From NCBI GenBank assembly GCA_005881055.1, contig VBHW01000109.1:1-6102 (forward strand): a DNA stretch of 6,102 bases, read 5' to 3'. Origin of the DNA: Chloroflexota bacterium (GTDB lineage: Bacteria; Chloroflexota; Limnocylindria; Limnocylindrales; CSP1-4). Shown here piece after piece: positions 5,838 to 6,102 of this stretch; the first letter of the stretch is position 1; every line of letters begins with the position of its first letter. A program made the translations under genes and the position numbers. The notes below the pieces were generated by a model that did no database searches, was not told the origin of the DNA, and was given only the letters and a program-made list of their open reading frames with translations.

Positions 5838-5860
5838 GGATCAGGCATGTGGATCAGGCA
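5838..5860. repeat. Tandem 10-bp direct repeat upstream of dnaE2
   Basis: GGATCAGGCA occurs at 5838-5847 and again at 5851-5860, separated by TGT, a 13-bp period. It sits in the divergent intergenic region between the GH18 gene and dnaE2, 14 bases before the dnaE2 -35. It could be a regulator-binding site or chance. Confidence 0.4.
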
Positions 5861-5874
5861 CACCTGGCTCGCCG

Positions 5875-5903
5875 TTGTCTCAATCGAACAGATGTTCTAT
5901 CCT
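5875..5903 (+). promoter_or_regulatory. dnaE2 promoter (-35 TTGTCT, 17-bp spacer, -10 TATCCT)
   Basis: TTGTCT (5875-5880) and TATCCT (5898-5903) are separated by 17 bp and flank the LexA-type operator exactly as at imuA. Both boxes are weaker than those of imuA (4 of 6 matches each). The predicted start at about 5909-5911 leaves a leader of only 3-5 nt before the ATG at 5914, and no Shine-Dalgarno sequence is present. Confidence 0.6.
5883..5900. promoter_or_regulatory. LexA-type SOS operator upstream of dnaE2
   Basis: The core GAACA (5886-5890), GA, TGTTC (5893-5897) is a perfect GAAC-N4-GTTC palindrome. The flanks pair except for C5885 against T5898. The core and the following TAT are identical to the imuA operator, including the asymmetric central GA. 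This is the expected site for SOS induction of dnaE2. Confidence 0.82.
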
Positions 5904-5913
5904 GATCGGTCCG

Positions 5914-6102
5914 ATGGCCGGACCGATGCCACCTCCCGCGCCGTTCGCCGAGCTGCATTGCCACTCGAACTTCTCGTTCCTCGACGGCGCGTCCGACGCG
6001 GACCAGCTGGTGGAGCGGGCGGTCGAGCTCGGCCTGACCGGCCTCGCGGTGACGGACCGTCACGGCCTGTACGGTGTCGTCCGCTTCGCGGCCGCCGCCG
6101 AG
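5914..6102 (+). CDS. dnaE2: Error-prone DNA polymerase DnaE2, N-terminal part (runs off the window)
   Basis: The frame is open from the ATG at 5914 to the window edge and gives 63 residues. ELHCHSNFSFLDGASD (residues 13-28) is PHP-domain motif I, with the H-x-H metal ligands. LAVTDRHGLYGVVRF (44-58) is motif II. This wording, especially YGVVRF, is characteristic of the error-prone C-family polymerase DnaE2 (ImuC) rather than the replicative DnaE1. The full protein is usually a little over 1,000 aa, so only about 6% is visible. An ATG at 5926 (codon 5) is an alternative start; 5914 is preferred because CGATGGCC around it matches the imuA start. The polymerase does mutagenic lesion bypass with ImuA and ImuB, and its operator predicts SOS induction. 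Confidence 0.88.
   Translation, partial: MAGPMPPPAPFAELHCHSNFSFLDGASDADQLVERAVELGLTGLAVTDRHGLYGVVRFAAAAE

Noticed and set aside
4511..5905. 464-codon plus-strand open frame opposite the GH18 gene
   Set aside because: It is antisense to a well-supported hydrolase and its product is Arg/Gly/Asp/Val-rich without motifs.

Overview
The window is GC-rich bacterial chromosome, about 70% G+C by eye, with strong G/C preference at third codon positions. Gene content and style suggest a high-GC Gram-positive-like lineage. A Chloroflexota bacterium of the Limnocylindria type, or less likely an actinobacterium, fits best: there is an imuA-imuB-DUF6504-dnaE2 damage-tolerance set, GAAC-N4-GTTC operators of the Gram-positive LexA type, near-leaderless genes and a small Cys-containing lipoprotein. 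The lineage is inference, since no rRNA or other marker gene is present.

Layout. Positions 1-198 are a non-coding, less GC-rich stretch full of short repeats built on CGACT/TCGTA. At 199-226 a near-consensus promoter carries a perfect LexA-type palindrome in its spacer and drives imuA (235), imuB (1262) and a DUF6504 gene (2612-2860) on the plus strand. Positions 2907-5767 form an island of minus-strand genes: a 35-aa single-helix ORF, a small lipoprotein that appears frameshifted near its N-terminus, a strong hairpin cluster, a 42-aa hydrophobic ORF and a secreted GH18-family glycoside hydrolase. At 5875-5903 a second promoter, nearly identical to the first around the operator, drives dnaE2. 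Only the first 63 codons of dnaE2, covering the start of the PHP domain, lie in the window.

How the genes work together. ImuA (RecA-like), ImuB (a Y-family polymerase relative lacking catalytic acids but with a clamp-binding motif) and DnaE2 (error-prone C-family polymerase) form the known SOS-induced mutasome for translesion synthesis. Here the set is split into two transcription units by about 3 kb of opposite-strand genes, yet both units keep matching SOS promoters, so they should be co-induced. The DUF6504 protein travels with imuB and may be an extra component. The island genes look like cell-envelope or secreted functions and have no evident link to DNA repair.

Nothing here is clearly a wholly new system. 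The points most worth checking are the paired leaderless SOS promoters, the DUF6504 partner, the imuA/imuB overlap, the broken lipoprotein reading frame and the two small membrane ORFs.
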